A stretch of DNA of 64,000 bases from Humulus lupulus (Eukaryota > Streptophyta > Magnoliopsida > Rosales > Cannabaceae), in assembly GCF_963169125.1 (NCBI RefSeq), contig NC_084800.1, positions 149,974,397-150,038,396 of the forward strand. The letters run 5' to 3'. The notes beneath the pieces were generated by a model. The model saw only the letters and a list, made by a program, of their open reading frames with translations. It was not told the origin of the DNA and ran no database searches. The translations under genes were made by a program, and so were the position numbers. How positions within the stretch are numbered: the stretch's first letter is position 1; the number at the start of each line of letters is the position of its first letter. Positions 35,228 to 47,959 of the stretch are shown here, piece by piece.

Positions 35228-37503
35228 TGTAACGCCCTGGATAGCCAAGACCGCTACACTGTGTACTTTCAAAGGTGCAAGACTTGCTAATCAAGTCATT
35301 ATTTTAAAAACGTGTCACTGAACATGTAAGAGCTATGGTTAAAAAGGTTTTTGGTCTCAAAGACTCATTTCATATATTTAAACTATTATAAACACGGGAT
35401 CCCATAAGAAAACAGAGTTAAAATAAGTTTACAGACTCCCAAAAGCACATGAGTAACCACTAGCCATATTAAGGCAAAATAGACAGTCTTCAGGTCTCGC
35501 GTCCCTGCCTAAACCTCAACCGTGGCGGCCAAGCACCTGGCTATGTACATTCTGCTCGCTGAGCTCTCCAATCAAGGCTGATCTAACTTGCCCTTGCCTT
35601 TACCTGCACCACGTAGCACCCGTTAGCCAAGGCCCAGCAAGAAAACATCTTATACAACTCAATCAATGATAACAGACAATTAACTCATTAAGCATGTATT
35701 CCCATCAGATAATCCACAACAGATATTCAACACATACATTCAGATTCAAGATACAATCTATCACATATTACACTCATATCACATAATATTCAGGGCCAAC
35801 GACTTAGGCCACACCCTCTGTTTAACCCACTGACTCCGGCCCGCTTAAACCGAGCTCAATGCATAATAAGCTGTCCTCGGCTACCAGTGGCCGAGCCACG
35901 CTCTGTGCGCTAGTGAAACCCTTGGCACCCTTAGGCCGTTGGTTCACTAAATGGCTTGCATGGCATAATACCATCTTTTCAAGCATTTACAATAGGAAGC
36001 CCTTAGTCCCGTCACATATATTCAACCAGGTGCAGTTTTCTTACCTTTAGTCTGTACAGTTATTGAATTACGAGCAACGCCCCTCAAGCATGATCCGTTC
36101 CTGAGCGTAAGCCTTTATTACCTAGTCACAACCAAAGTATAGGGTTCCATTAATACTCAGATATAGGTTTCCAGTTACAAAACTAACTCCCGGGAATCCA
36201 AATTCCACCAAGCGTGGTGAAACCAATCCCGAGCATACTAGACCATTTCCCCGTGCCTAAAACCCTCAAAAACTCATGTGTGCAACCAAGGGCTGCAGCC
36301 CTTGAAGCTTAGCTATGGCCCTAGCCTCAAAACAGAACCAAGCCCATGCTGAACAAAACACGCGCCGCGGCACCCTCCCATGGCTGAGCCTCCTTGGCCC
36401 TTTTCATCCTAGGGCCGCAGCACTCTAGAACAGAGCCGCGGCCCTCCTCTTCATGCCAAGAAAACCCATCATTTATAAGCTTGAAACCTCACCTTAAACC
36501 ATCCCAAAGCTCCCCAACTCACAAACAATTAATCCCAACTCCTTTAGAATGACTTAAACAACATAATTCCACAGAAAACACAGCCTAACACACACTAATC
36601 TTCTCTTTTAAATTTCTGAAACTCAAGAGCTATAAACACTCAAACCAGCCATTCAAATCCAATTTAAAACTTCTAAACCATGAGTTGAAACTTACCTCTT
36701 CTGATGAACCACTTCACCAAACAAAAGCCAAGCTAAGTCTCCAAGTTTCCTCCTCAATTCTGCCTTAAGACATCAAAACCATGTTTGCTTCAACACTTAA
36801 CCAAAACCCAGAATTCTAACATAGAGAAGAAGATTAAAAGCTTACCTTAACCCTGTTTTAGGTTCTTGATTTACTCCTGAGCTAAGCCTCCAAATCACCC
36901 CCCTTCAATCCTCCAAACTCCAGCTGAATTCTAGCAAATTCTCTTTAAGTTTTTGTGTTTCTTCCCCTTGTTTTCCTTGAGAGAGAATAGAGAGGTAAGG
37001 CTGAGAAAATAAAGTCGGTTTATATTTTCTAAAGGCTTCCTTATGTCTATCTTACTCGTTAAGTTAATCCCGAGGCTTGGGGTGCCGGAACCGTCCCCAA
37101 GGCCAAAATGGAAAAATCCCCCAATATTCCCGCCTAGACATCCTAACCTCAAATATATCTCCATCTATTTATTTTCATGATCTGATAGTCCAATTCACTA
37201 CCCGATACCTAAAATACCCCTGACTTGTCCAAAGTCACATCTTAAGCCCCGTTGTGACTTTTCCCCCCGCTATCTGACCCTAGGATCATCTTGAGTCGTG
37301 CCCTACAAACCTACCACATAATAATGTAGTTCTCACATTTATCACATATATATACATATCACATTACCAGATAACATCATCAATTATCATATAAACATTA
37401 CTAAACATATAATTACTCATTTAAATCACAATTATTCCATTAATGCCCTCCTGGCACACTAATCATGGCCCTTAAGCCTTATTAGCGATTTTGGGTCGTT
37501 ACA
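35228..37503 (-). mobile_element. Solo LTR, family I, TSD ACTAG
   Basis: A 2,276-bp LTR bounded by the perfect duplication ACTAG (35223-35227 and 37504-37508), starting TGTAACGCC and ending GTTACA in + coordinates. It shares its blocks with 2087-4406: the acceptor-like region near 35590, exon-like segment 36045-36121, CCGCGG palindromes at 36365 and 36436, and GTAAGCT-type donors near 36843 (all on the - strand). There is no internal region. Confidence 0.93.
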
Positions 37504-38122
37504 ACTAGTTTGGAATGAGATTGGGATTCACAAGTCTTCAATCTTCATACAAGTCAAGCTTTCTTGATGAAAATCTTGGGGAGAACTAGTAATCTTGAGA
37601 GCTAAAGATAGAGAGAGAGAGAGAGAGAGATGTAAGTGATCAATTAACCAAAGACTCGAGTGATAACTTTAAAGAGTATAGGAACCCTCTTTAGGCTCAA
37701 CCAATGAGATTCAAGAACTTGTTATAAATTTTAGAGCAAAAAATACATCACTATATGGATGGCTCAGGGGACGCGTTGTCTACACCTAGGCAATGTGTTT
37801 CCTGTATAGTGTTTTATTGGACTGGCAATGTATCATCTCGCACAGGTGATGCAATGCATGTCCCTCTAATTTGATTCCCCATAACTTGTCACAAAACATC
37901 TCCATATGCCTCCAAAATTTTTGGGTACTATTATACACTCCAAAGAAACACTTTGGACCTAAAAAGATGATTTATAAATGATTATACGAAAAGTTAACTC
38001 TCGCATGTTGACTTTAGTGAAACCGTTATGGTTTTTGCACCTCTTCGTGCCTAAACAATTTCATTTTCTATTTAACCAATCATAACAAGAAAGGAAACTA
38101 GCTTGGGCTTGAATGGGTATTA
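37504..38122. other. Non-coding interval with a GA microsatellite
   Basis: Probably a continuation of the copia LTR or leader interrupted by the solo LTR. It contains about ten GA repeats at 37611-37630. I see no gene. Confidence 0.4.
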
Positions 38123-38611
38123 GAAGCCACCAAATCCATCAAAAAGATAAGAAAGCATATGCTCCCGACTTAGAGTCGACAACAGAGCTATGCAAATGCC
38201 AAAAGACAGGACATCGAGTGTGGGAGACAAAGTGTTCTTGACGATTTCAACCACTAAAGGTGTCAAGATGTTTGGTTAGTTTGAGATTCTCGAGATAATA
38301 GGATCAGTTTCTTACCTCTTAGTCCTACCTCCTGCATTGGCCAGTACTCATAATATTTTCCACATCTCAATAATCAAGAAGTATGTATTGGATCGGTCCC
38401 ATGTTCTTAGTTATGAACCACTAGAGCTACAACAAGACATGAGTTATGAAGTCAAGCCAGTGAGGATACTGGAGTGGGAAATCAAAGAGTTGAGAACTTA
38501 AAGGATTTCCCTAGTTCAAGTCATGTGGAGCAACAACGCATTTGAGGAAGCTACTTTGGAGCTGGAGGATGACATGCGCTAGAAGTTTCCTGATATATTT
38601 GGTGGGAAGCT
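38123..38611 (+). pseudogene. Chromovirus pol 3' end (integrase C-terminus and chromodomain)
   Basis: The + strand encodes EATKSIKKIRKHML, GDKVFLTISTTKGVKMFG, LALPPAL-like VLPPALASTHNIFHIS, IKKYVLDRSHVLSYEPLELQ and the tail LVQVMWSNNAFEEATLELED. That is the typical end of a Tekay/Galadriel-type chromovirus integrase with a degraded chromodomain, which steers insertion to heterochromatin. Several stops and frameshifts are present. The upstream pol is absent, so this is the truncated end of an element whose LTR follows. Confidence 0.85.
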
Positions 38612-40094
38612 TGTAATGACACAGTTTAATTTTTTATTTTATTTTAAATAATTATTTGAAATATGTGATTGAATGAAATTAAAATAATATTTGGTAAATA
38701 ATATTTTAATTTATAAGAATTGTTAGAGGATCGCTTTATATTAAAGTTTGGGACTCAAGTGTAAAATAAATATAAGAGTGGTGAAATATTTCTTTTACTA
38801 GATAGTTAAGTGTTAAGTAAATTCTATAAGGACCCTAGAGAAATTTTATTAATTTATTGGTTCACATGTGAATTTATTTGAGAAGCCTAGAACATGAGTT
38901 TGTGTGTTTGGACTCACATAAAATCATAGAATTATTTTTAGACTATAATTGTGTGTGTGTGTGTGTGTCGAATGGTACCACACATTATGAGGTTATAGGC
39001 TATAGTTTGGATATAATCATTTTATTATATAATTTACTATTCAATGGGAAATAATAAGCATATGTTTTTTAAATGGGAACTTAGTATTGAATTAATGTTC
39101 CCTAAATTGGTGCAAGAGGTGGCATTGATATATTTTTTGCACATAGTTTTATGCTAGCTCCCTATAGGTTCGACCAAGGATAGTAAGAGAGGGAACCTTT
39201 ACCATTTTCAAATTTCAATTGTCAGTGGGTGGTTATGGGAGTTAAAGGGTTGATGGGAGAATTTTCAAAATTTACAGAGGAAAGAAAGAAAGAAGAAAGA
39301 AAGAAAGAAAGGAAGAGAGAAAAGAGTGAAAGCACTTGGCTCTCTATAGGTTTCGACCAAGAAGAGGTCAACACAAGGTAAGTGTTTGATCCAATTCTTT
39401 GCCTTTCATTGATGATTTTGGGTTATGATGGTTATCTTAGATACCTATGTATTGTTGTAGAAATAGTTCAAGTAAGAAAATGGAGAGAACCACCAAGTTT
39501 TGGCCTAGACAACTTTAGAATTAAGGGTTAGTTTTGATCTTGTCCTCTCTTTGATTTTGAGTTTAATATGTTCTTAGGGTTTTTTTTTATCTATATGTAG
39601 AACCTTAGAAACTCTAAGAGAGGAAGGGAAAACTCTCCAAGGGCTCGACCAACAAGGATAAGAATTTCTATTTTTCACTTGGTCATTTTTTGAATTAATG
39701 GATGCTTTGAAGTTTAGTTTTGTATAAAAATTCTACGCTATTTTTGATAAGTTCATAAGTGAGTTTGAGGTTTAAAGTGATGGAAAATAGATGTTAAGAT
39801 GGTCTCTTAAGGTACTATAGGTTTAGATCTATGTTTGGAAGAGATCTATGTGGCATCTACCATTTTGGTGGGTGGTTACCAAACTACCATCACCAACATT
39901 GGCGGTTGGCTGGCGGTGTTGTGTAAGGGCACCATGGTTCTGGTTGGTTAACACCCTAAGGTGCTTGGGTATGTGATGATAGGGTCGGCTAGCAAGGGAA
40001 ACACAACCCTTTGGGCTTTGGTGAATGGCCAAGAGGTGAAAGCACCTTTGGTTGGCGGTTATAGTATATAATCACCACCAAGGGTGGTGGTGAT
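38612..40094 (+). mobile_element. 3' LTR (partial) of the truncated chromovirus
   Basis: A purine-rich GGTGGGAAGCT abuts TGTAATGACACAG, which fits a polypurine tract followed by a 3' LTR. It includes a GT microsatellite (38951-38968) and an AAAG-rich stretch (39281-39325). It is cut at 40094 by the next LTR and its end is not found in the window. Confidence 0.6.
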
Positions 40095-42437
40095 TGTAAT
40101 GTCCCAAAACTCCTAATAAGATTAAAGTACTTTGATTAGCATGCCGGGAGGGAACGTAAGGTGGTGTCGATTATATTATTATATAATTGAGTATGCATTA
40201 TTATGTGCATTAAATGTGTTTAAAGAATTGCTTTAGTTAAAAATGGGGATGTTTCGTAATTTGACCCGTTGGTGGTGTATTTGTAATTATATGTATATAT
40301 GCATTGAGTCCACATTATTATGTGGATATATATGTGACATTCGACAGAAGTGGGTCCTCTCAAATAGTTCTAGCGGAAAAGTCACAACGAGGTTAAATGC
40401 CCGGCTTGGGTCAAGCCAAGGGGTATTCTAGGAATTTTAAATATTTTGGGGTTTATTGGTGGAATAACTATACTTTATGGGTTAGTTGATTAATTAATTA
40501 TTTAGTTGTGAAATTGGAGTTTTAAGCAAATGACCATAATTCCCTTAGGGTTATCAAAGAGTGGGAACTAAAGGGAGGGGAAAATTGGTCATTTGACCAC
40601 ATAATTAGGGAAAGAGGTAAACCCTTTGCTATAGGTTTAATCCTACATGTGCACACCTCTTCATTACTTTCCTTCTTCTTTCTTCACTGGACTCCTTGAA
40701 AACTTTGGGAGAACTAGAGCTTGAACTAAGGAAGCTATGGAGCTGGTTCTTGGTGTTTGGAGGAAGTTAAGCTCCAAGGAAGGAATACTGACATCTGTAC
40801 AAAGCCATAGTTTCCCTAGGGATTTTGAAATTTATCTCAGAGGTAAGCTTTTTTTATTGTTCTTGATGGTTCTTAAGCTCTATTGGGATTTTTTGTTTAA
40901 TTTTCATAACTGAGGGTTGTAGTTTATTTGGATGGATGTATGGGGATTAGAAACATGTTTTCTAAGGGATTTAAGCTGGAAATTTAGATTGGAAATCAGA
41001 AGTTAGGATGAATTCTTGAGTTTTAAGAAAAATGAAGTTTTGACGTAAATTCTATGGTGTTTGAGTTGGGACCTGAGTTTTTTTTAAGTTTAATTACTCT
41101 TATTAGGCACACATTAGGTTGAATAACTATTTTGGGGCCTTAATTTCAAGTTTGGTGCAGTTTGGAATCAATTTTTTTTCTTGTTTGAGTTTTGAAAAAA
41201 CATAGGGCTTGGTCTTTGATGTAAACTTGTGACCGGCCTAGGAAAACTAGTCGACCGGCATGCTACAAGGAAGCCACTAGGAGATGGCAAACTAGTTGAC
41301 TGATTTGGGGCAAACGATCAATCGGTTTGTGCTGCCAGCCTGATTTTTAATCCATTTTCATTGCGTTTCAATGTGTAACCCTAGGGAATCATGACCTAAG
41401 GTTCTTACGAATTATTAGGACATGTTTAATGAATATTTGGGCCTAGGAAGGTCCATAGAAGGTTATAGTGGGTTATGGTTTATTGATGAACTAAGACTAT
41501 GTTATAATGTTGTGACTAGGATTTCCACAGGGCTCGAGGAAGGGATCGTACTTGAGGTTGTCGTGATTCTTGCTTAGGACCTGAGGTAAGAAAACTAGTA
41601 TATGGACATAAAGGAAGGTCATGGCCTGATTATATATGTATATGTGTGATGGTTTGGTTCCCTGCATAGATAACTGCATATGTTTTTATCAAAAATTGTT
41701 TATGATTGATTGGCATGGGCCAGAATCGACAATAAGCATGAAGTGTGTAGGTCGTGATGGCAGGGCCACCTAGGGGGTGTTGTACACACTCGCCCGACAT
41801 AGGTCGTAAGTTTTGTGCCCCGGTAACACACTTTTCTCGGCATGGGCTGGAAGCTTGGCACCCCAGTGATGCGCCTTACTCGACATAGGCCGTGTAAACT
41901 ATTCGTTGGGTAAAATGAGCATGTTTATTGTCTATTGGTTATTGGTATGGTTGATATATACATGTTTATGTTTTCTTGATTAGGAAATTTAGTGTGCATG
42001 CATATTGTGATTGTTGCTATGCCCTGATAAGTTTTCTTGTTGGACCTTGGCCCACATGTGTTGTATGGTGCAGGATAGGGCAAAATGAATGCATGGATGA
42101 TCTGGAGGGATTTGGTGCAACACATACATTTTTGGCCTGCTCGGCCACTACGGTCGACATATATATTTAGGGACTCAGTGTATAAGTCTGAATTTTGTCG
42201 CTTAGGTTGACTATTAGTAAAATTGTGATTGTAATTATGTTTTCAAACAAGCTTTTTTGGATCCCATGTAAACTCTTATACTATCATAATGGAAAGTTAA
42301 ACCTTTTTATCCAAATTTTTTATTTCTTGGACTTTTATCTTATTTAAATAACACTTTTGAGTCTAAACAACTTGCTTAACGAGTTAAGCACAACTTTAAA
42401 GCACAGGGTAACGACTCAGGATTAGTAGAGCGTTACA
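40095..42437 (+). mobile_element. Chromovirus 5' LTR followed by a primer-binding site
   Basis: A 2,343-bp LTR from TGTAATGTCCC to GCGTTACA, followed by TTGGTATCAAAGC (42440-42452), a primer-binding site for initiator tRNA-Met with one changed base. The leader after it (AAGGTTTATGG) matches the leader of the element at 52949. It has an exon-like segment (41520-41585) and an acceptor-like GGTGCAG (ending at 42073), but its GC-rich palindrome block is replaced by a different one (CTAGTCGACCGG near 41250). The internal region is lost beyond about 42510. Confidence 0.85.
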
Positions 42438-42510
42438 ACTTGGTATCAAAGCTACCAAGGTTTATGGTTCTTGAAGATTGACCGAACATGTACGCTCGTT
42501 GCTAAAGACA

Positions 42511-44054
42511 AGGTTTATGGTCCTGAGACTTTGTAAGTTTAACGTAAGGGTCGGGTTTAGTAACCCAAAGGCTCGAGAAATTTTTTCTTGAAATTTGACT
42601 TAAAGTTTAGACTTGGGATTTTAATTTAAGATCAAGTTTGCCAAGATAAGGTTCGGGAAAATATTTTAAAGGTTTATAAATTATTTTAAGATTAAAAAAT
42701 TATTCTTTAGAGCATAGGGCTCAGGTTATGGGCTCGGGATTTTGGCTCAAGAATTCAAATTTAGAGAAATACTTGGAGTTAGAACTCAAAATTTAAGACA
42801 TATATTAAGATTTAATTATTAGTGGGAAAAATAATTTTCTAAGTTATGTTCCGGTTTCCGAGGGGGCTATTTTGGTCATTTTACCCTGAGGGCTCGGGTT
42901 TGGGTCGGGAGTCGGGAATTTAAGATTTTTTTTCTTAAATCCTTATGCTTTTTGTAAGATATTAGTACGTCATGAACTAAGTCATATTCTCCCAATATGT
43001 TTTTAAGATCTAAAAGCGACCAGAAACACTAACCAGGGCACTTTTCATAAAAAGCTAAACAAAAGAGGTAAGGAAATATACATAAAGAGTAACTTAGTTT
43101 TGTGAAATATTTGTTATGAATGTTTGCATGCGATGAATGCCACTAGAATAAATTTGTTGCTGGATATTTTAATTATATGGCTAGAAACATGCATAATTGT
43201 AGCCATCTTTCAGGGTTGAATGCATTAGTTATGTTGGAATGTTGTAAATGCAAAAGTGTGATTTTGTGTTTGCTATGTGAACTCTGTAAATGTGGTCCCC
43301 ATGCAGCTGTACAGTGGGACTAACTACAATGCAGGTACCATCATCATGAAATTAGCGGAGTATGCTCTTTGGTGCGGGAGGCAAGTATTATCTGAGACGC
43401 TGAGGCTGGGAGGTTCATGACCTCTATGTTAAACCTGATAGCCAAGAAATTGTTTATGATGAACGAATGTTATTTATGATGCAATACTTGACTTATGAAT
43501 GGCTAAGCTGTATTGCTAGTTAATTTAAAGATTACATTGCATTATGTTTATGCTATAAATTCGAGGCTTGTGTTCTCTAGTATGTACTTAGCTTCCTTAC
43601 TGGGTGTTTTCGCTCATCAGTTACTCTGTGTGTTTAGGTAAGGGAAAGGCTTAAGAAATCGTGCTGACAGCTGGAGGGGATTCTGTCTAAAGTATGATAC
43701 TATGATTCAACTGACCTGTAGGGTTGATAGGGTTTCCTCAAGTCTTCCGTTAAGTTACAAGTCAATGTCTTTTATGTTTTATTTAATAGTTTAGGTCAAA
43801 AAGGCCCTATGGACAAATACTCTCTATAAAGATTATTTTAACTCGTGTCTTATTTTAAACTACTGATATCTAAGACTTGTTTATATTTTCAAACTTTTTT
43901 TGCAATATAATTATTTTTTTTTTCACTTTATCAAAGTTCTTCAAGACCCTTAATGACTTGCTTTTTCAAAACTTGACTGCAAGGGTCGAGTTGACCACTA
44001 GGACTTCATTGTCATTTTCCATCGAGTCTAGTCTTAGAACATTGGGTCGTTACA
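42511..44054 (+). mobile_element. LTR 3' fragment of another chromovirus family
   Basis: It ends GGGTCGTTACA at 44054 and carries LTR-type blocks: a CGGGACCCCGAG-like region near 42860, GAGGTAAGG-type donors near 43060, and TTCCTTACTGGGTGTTTTCG then GTTTAGGTAAGGGAAAGGC near 43600. The sequence differs from the LTR to its left, so it is not that element's partner. The 5' border is approximate. No coding region was seen. Confidence 0.5.
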
Positions 44055-45000
44055 ATTAGATTCTCAGTGTTACTAAGGAGTGTCTCAAACTTATCATGGT
44101 CCACTGCAGTTCCATAATGTGCATCATCAATCATTTCATTTATAATGGATCCTAATTAACCTATTGGTCACTAAGGCCTCTGCCCCTACAAAATCTTGAA
44201 AATGGAGGTCCCAACCTCCTAAATTCCCTTCTGGCCGTACTCTCGCATCAGAACTCATTCTCTGCGCTCTTAACTGTGAGTGCCTTCCCAAGAACCTGTG
44301 CGTAAGTAGTTACTCCTGGCACAGTAGTGATGTGAACATCCCAGGCTATCATAGACTATAACCCTGAAGAAACCTCTCCCTTCTAGTCCCATCAGTGGGA
44401 ACTAGATCATCAGAAAACTTTGCCAATCTGTCAAACTTCAAAGCATAATCAGTCACTATCATGTTACCCTGAAGTAAATTGCTGAACTCTTCAGCCTTCG
44501 CAGCTTTGACTGTGTCATTGTAGTATTTCTCGTTGAACAGTGTTCTGAATTATTCCCATTCCATAGTGTTTATTGCCCTGGTCTGGGATATGACCTCCCA
44601 CCATATTCAGACATCCTCCCAAAACATATAAGTGGCGCAAGCCACTCTCTCGTTACCACCTACCCTCATGAATTATAGAATGGTGGTTATCATAGCCATC
44701 CATTGTTCACCCTTCAGTGGGTCTGAGCTACCCTAAAAAATTGGAGGGTGTTGTTTCCTAAACCTCTCATACAGGGGTTCCCATATATTCTCAGCCCCTG
44801 GTTGTTGCTGTGATACTGGTGCCACATCAAGTAGCACAATCAATGCAACGTTTGCTGCTGGAACTTGCTGGTGCCTCAAGAGGCGAATCTCATCCTCCTA
44901 CCTCTACAACATGGCTTGTATATCAGCAAGCAACTGCTGCCAAGTCTCTGGAGCTGGCAGTGGGGCCTGGCCTGTATTTCTTGGCTAGCCAACCTCTTTG
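44055..45000 (-). pseudogene. Chromovirus gag, decayed
   Basis: On the - strand it encodes WWEVISQTRAINTMEWE, FRTLFNEKYYNDTVKAAKAE, FSNLLQGNMIVTDYALKFDR and LAKFSDDLVPTD. This aligns with the gag at 56170-57264 (WWEVVSQTR, LFNEKYYCDAAKTVKMNEF, LVQGNTSVIEYVTEFD). Stops and frameshifts interrupt it and the zinc knuckles are not reached. Its 5' leader, primer-binding site and LTR follow to the right. Confidence 0.8.
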
Positions 45001-45119
45001 ACCTTCAAGGAAACATACTAACACTAGCTCACTTTACAGTGATCAATTTGGCTGTTAGGTTAGTGAAAACTATACCTCTTGTCGCCTAACGGTCCAAGAC
45101 CGAACAAACAAACATATGC

Positions 45120-45475
45120 ATTGTTAACAAGCTTGCTGACACATAATATATTCAAATATGTTACTAATAAGCACTTCTTGATATTCAACCGCAAATAGCA
45201 ACACCAATAAGCATTTATACATATATAGCAATGCTACTAAGCACGTCATCCATGCCATTATTAACAATGCTAATAAGCATTTGCTGGCCTATATGCAATT
45301 AACAACAATCAACAACGCTAATAAGCATTTTTGTAGCATTTATAATCAATCATAGCGCTAATAAGTAGTTAAATAGCTTTCACATACAACAATCATGCTA
45401 ATAAGCAAGTCAATTTATATTCATGCTTAATCAGGGTGCTAATAAGCAAATTCTTCTCATATATTTAACAGTCAA
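45120..45475 (-). repeat. GCTAATAAGCA repeats in the element leader
   Basis: About nine spaced copies of GCTAATAAGCA and close variants occur every 30-50 bp between the primer-binding site and gag of the - strand element. A primer-binding site variant (ACTTGGTATGAGAG on the - strand) lies at about 45657-45670. Confidence 0.75.
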
Positions 45476-45670
45476 GGGATAGACCCTATAAGATAAACTC
45501 ATGCTCCCTAAACAAGTATGTAGATAAGACATTTATATGTCAATTAAGCAGGTAACATGAATTAACATGAATAGTTACCAAAACCTAAGTCAAGCTTATC
45601 TTCAGCGGCTTGTGTACATGCTCAGCCAATCTTTAGGAACACATAAACCTAAACAACTCTCATACCAAGT

Positions 45671-47959
45671 TGTAGCGTCCTCCTAATCCAGGACCATAAC
45701 ACTTTGTAGTTTAAATAGTCCTTAACTCGCTAAACGAGTCATTTGAGTTTAAATCATGTAATAAGAACTAACCACAGGTTTAGATACTAAAAATTTTAGT
45801 CAAAATTCAACTATTTTATTAAAAGTGTTTTAAATTTCATACATGAGATCCCATCACAGTTTAAAATGATTACAAAATCCCAAAAGTGAATACAAAGCCG
45901 ACCTAGGCAGCAAAATTAGGGTCCAGCCCTAGTTCCAACTGATTGCCTCAGCCGTGATGGACATGTAGGTCGCATATGTACACTCTTCCCCTGAAGCTCT
46001 CCAACTCATTGCTAGTCCAACTATTTTGTTCCTTTACCTGCACAATTTAGCACTGGTGAGCCAAGGCTTAGCAAGAAAACATAAACATGCTTATAAGCAA
46101 TACTTATCAGATTGCAGATTCAAAACTAGCATGCCAGCAGTAATAACCCTATTCATGCATGCAATTAACCCAAATGAGTGACTATAGAGTCACACTAGGG
46201 CCTATTGCCCATCTCTCATATAACCAGCCTTAGAGCTGGCCAAGCGGGTCTGATGCTTAACATCCTAGATGACCATAGAGGCATTTAAGCGTATATCTAG
46301 CTTCCGGGTTGGCTTAATCCTATTGACCAACATTTAGCATGTTACTACCACCCTTGACTCCTGAGTCGAGCTAGTAAACCCTCGACTTATAGGCCGAGTC
46401 CCTTAACCTTCGACTGATAAGTCGAGTCCATTAAAGTTTGACTGATAAGTTGGGTCTTTTAACTCTTGACTGATAAGTCAAGTCTGTGGTCTTCAACTAA
46501 TAAGTCGACTCTTTTAACCTTCGACTGATAAGTCAAGTCTAAAATCTTTGACTGATAAGTCAAGCCCTTAACCCTTGACTAATAAGTCAAGTCCTTAACC
46601 CTTGACTGATAGGTCAAGTCCTTAACCCTTGACTGATAAGTCTGTAGCCTTCAACTAATAAGTTGAGTCTTTTAACCTTTGACTGATAAGTCAAATCTTT
46701 AACCTTCGAATGATAAGTCAAGTCTTTAACGTTGGACTAATAAGTCGAGTCGTTAACCTTTGACTGATAAGTCGAGTCTTAACCATCGACTGATAAGTCA
46801 AGTCTTAATCCCTCGATTGATAAGTCTAGTCTTTAAACCAACTATACCCTTGAATATTAAGGGAAGCCCTTCATTAGATAACATAGATAAAACTTCAACT
46901 TATATGCTGAGCTTTTCCAATCAGATATATAGATCAACATTTATTACATAACATAGATAAACACAGCACATTCAGTATGTTTAATAAAATATTCTCAACA
47001 TAACATTAATTCTACACTATATTCGGGCCGAGCCCTAAACGCAGACCAGGTGCAGTTTTATCACCTCAGGTCTGAGTGCAAATCGTATAAATAACGACCC
47101 TCGTGCATGATCCCAGTTCCAAGCCCCTAGCGATAACCTAGTCACAACCAAGTATAGAATCATGTCTAAACGAGTAATTAAAGGCTTCTAGGCTGAGTCT
47201 TAGCCTACATGACATTGAATTCTACTAAACCAGGTAGTAGGATCGATCCCGAGCCCTAAAGCTTTAGTTCCCGCACTCAAAAACCTCCCCAAGGCCTAAA
47301 ATCCCTAAGCATCGTGGCCCCAAACATGTGGGCTGCGACCCACCCAAGTCAAAGGCCCCAACCTCCCTTTTCACTAAACACGCACCGTTGTGCAGCCTAA
47401 CAGGCACCGCGATGTGACCTCGCATCAGAAACCTCCCCTGGCCTCTCGTTTAAAGAGGGTCGTGGCGGCCGCAACTCAGCCCTACAAACCCAAAATTCTC
47501 TAGTTTTACTTCAGCCAAACTCAACCACAAACAACCCCAAATTATCCTAGAACCATAACTCAATCCCCATAAGAAATTTAACATAATGCCAGCAATAAAA
47601 CCCTAGCTCAACACACTCTAAACTCCACCCAAAACTCAAGTTCACTACCTTGAGCCACTAGACTCAAGAACAGTCAAACAAACACAAAAATTCAGTGGAA
47701 AATAGAGTCTAAAGATTACCTCAGATGTGATTAAGTCCCCCTAGCTGTAGCTAACCCAATCCCAAGTTTAGGCCTTCAATTCCTAAACTCACTAACTCTA
47801 AATATATCCTCAATTATCTATTCTCATTACCTGATAACCTGGTAACTCACTAGTTACCCAAAATACCCCTTGACTCGCCCTGAGTCGGGTATTGAGTCCC
47901 ATTGTGACTTTCCTGCTAATCAAGGACCTAAGCCTTATTAGGTAATTTGAGACTTTATA
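45671..47959 (-). mobile_element. Chromovirus LTR shared by two internal regions
   Basis: In + coordinates it begins TGTAGCGTCC and ends with a worn TTTATA. Left of it are a primer-binding site, leader and gag, as expected of a 5' LTR. Right of it are a polypurine tract (CTATCCCCTCC in +, GGAGGGGATAG in -) and the pol end, as expected of a 3' LTR, all on the - strand. The minisatellite at 46365-46845 lies inside, as does a worn GC-rich block (47290-47475). The primer-binding-site side is better preserved than the pol side. Confidence 0.85.
46365..46845. repeat. Minisatellite of about 28 bp in the LTR
   Basis: About seventeen units with the palindromic core GACTGATAAGTC (forms of TTAACCCTTGACTGATAAGT). 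Unit length varies slightly. The same palindromic core with different flanks occurs in the LTRs at 48729-50291, 52949-55687 and 59620-62358. Confidence 0.9.

Noticed and set aside
37611..37630. GA microsatellite as a promoter element
   Set aside because: No gene starts nearby.
38951..38968. GT microsatellite as a regulatory site
   Set aside because: A simple repeat in a partial LTR; nothing more can be supported.
40095..44054. A single complete element with LTRs at both ends
   Set aside because: The left LTR and the fragment ending at 44054 are different sequences, and no matching TSD is found (GTGAT versus ATTAG).
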